From Inia geoffrensis (taxonomy: Eukaryota > Chordata > Mammalia > Artiodactyla > Iniidae): DNA of 64,000 nucleotides. Both the position numbers and the translations under genes were made by a program. Below are positions 63,801 through 64,000 of this stretch, in pieces. Positions within the stretch are counted from its first letter, which is position 1; each line of letters starts with the position of its first letter. The DNA lies in the NCBI GenBank assembly GCA_036417435.1, contig CM070910.1, forward strand, positions 83,374,784-83,438,783. The letters run 5' to 3'. A model generated the notes under the pieces. The model did no database searches. It worked only from the letters and a program-made list of their open reading frames with translations, and was not told the DNA's origin.

Positions 63801-64000
63801 CCCTAACCCTAACCCGAATTCTATTCCTGACCCTCACCCGAAACCTTACTCTCACCCGTGCCCTAAACTTAACCAGGGCACTAACACTAACTCGTGCCCT
63901 CAAACGTACGCAAACCCTTAATCGTTGTCGTACCCTAAACTGTACCCTAATCCCTCCCCATTCCCTAACCCTAACCCTAACCCGAATCCTAACCCTGACC
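60865..64000. repeat. Right block, patchwork of copied satellite segments
   Basis: From 60865 to about 62000 the sequence follows 42236 onward (offset 18629). By about 62120 it follows 44837 onward (offset 17285). From about 62897 to the end it follows 59707 onward (offset 3190, which is 19 monomers minus 2 bp). Switches between templates occur within aligned monomers, so the array continues without a gap. Satellite reaches the last base of the window, so the array is not finished here. No gene was seen. Confidence 0.85.
62897..64000. repeat. Terminal copy of 59707-60810 (offset 3190 bp)
   Basis: From CTTAAGTGTTGTCG onward this stretch follows 59707 onward. It includes the rare marks CCCGATCCCTTAACC, AATGCGCTAATC, CACAGACACTAACTC and AACTGACCATGACACTCCCC. 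One visible difference is AAACCTTAAGCG here against AAACTTTAAGCG near 60555. It runs off the window. Confidence 0.82.

Larger units (their letters stand above)
1..64000 (-). repeat. 168-bp telomere-like satellite array (28 degenerate TTAGGG hexamers per monomer)
   Basis: The whole window is a head-to-tail array of 168-bp monomers. The anchor GCCCTAAT and its variants recur every 168 bases, for example at 14671, 14839, 15007, 15175, 15343, 15511, 15679 and 15847. Each monomer splits cleanly into 28 hexamers that are CCCTAA or close variants such as CCCTCA, CCCTTA, CGCTAA, CACTAA and TCCTAA. In the monomer at 14666, 6 of 28 hexamers are exact CCCTAA. The G-rich strand is minus everywhere and I saw no inverted segment. 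TTAGGG is the telomere repeat of many eukaryotes, so derivation from a telomeric tract is inferred. No unique-sequence gap of even one monomer was seen. Confidence 0.97.

Noticed and set aside
1..64000. CRISPR array
   Set aside because: Repeats are contiguous at 168 bp without unique spacers, and the hexamer subperiod and composition do not fit.
1..64000. CENP-B box inside the monomer, given the alpha-satellite-like length
   Set aside because: I looked at the CCCG sites on + for CCCG-NN-T-NNNN-CGAA, the complement of the box. The closest segments (CCCGTGTCCTAA, CCCGAATCCTAA) lack the CGAA half.
1..64000. A functional chromosome terminus
   Set aside because: The longest exact telomeric run seen is four hexamers plus a partial. 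A live telomere would show long pure CCCTAA, and both window ends are still degenerate satellite.
1..64000. Transposons, tRNA or rRNA genes hidden between units
   Set aside because: Monomer anchors follow each other at 168 bp, or at 138-167 bp where small losses explain it, so there is no room for an insertion.

Overview
This window is one uninterrupted tandem satellite array. I find no credible protein gene, RNA gene, transposon, CRISPR array or unique-sequence island in 64 kb. The basic unit is 168 bp, which divides exactly into 28 hexamers. Each hexamer is CCCTAA or a close variant of it (TTAGGG on the minus strand), so the satellite looks like a degenerate telomeric tract that was amplified as a unit. 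About 381 monomers fit in the window, all in one orientation with the C-rich strand on +. The host is a eukaryote with TTAGGG-type telomeres (animal, many fungi, trypanosomatids and some algae share this motif). The sequence does not let me narrow it further. The C-rich strand on + is what a left-arm subtelomere would show, but an interstitial or pericentromeric block is equally possible.

The monomers fall into at least eight recognisable types (numbered 1-8 here). Their usual order gives two higher-order repeats: a 1344-bp 8-mer (1-2-3-4-5-6-7-8) and a 1008-bp 6-mer (1-2-3-4-5 plus a type 6/8 hybrid). The 6-mer looks like the product of an in-register crossover that removed exactly two monomers. 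Other hybrids (1::3, 1::7, 3::4, 3::6, 8::3, 8::6) give 5-, 7-, 9- and 11-monomer spacings.

Layout: 1-14133 is a mosaic with several indels, two shortened monomers and multi-kb repeated blocks. 14134-29253 is the most regular part, with 90 monomers and no net indel. 29254-39215 has mixed 3- to 9-monomer spacings with some 6-bp losses. 39216-64000 is dominated by long-range duplication, including a direct 7048-bp tandem duplication (46769-53816 and 53817-60864) and a two-lesion monomer present five times.

Long open frames occur throughout. They arise because a repeat in multiples of six bases keeps dipeptide frames open (Thr-Leu and Pro-Asn on +, Val-Arg on -). I treat them as by-products, not genes. 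The interest lies in the architecture: a nucleosome-length satellite built of telomeric hexamers that keeps its six-base register over tens of kilobases, with phased telomere-like cores and recurrent in-register recombination.
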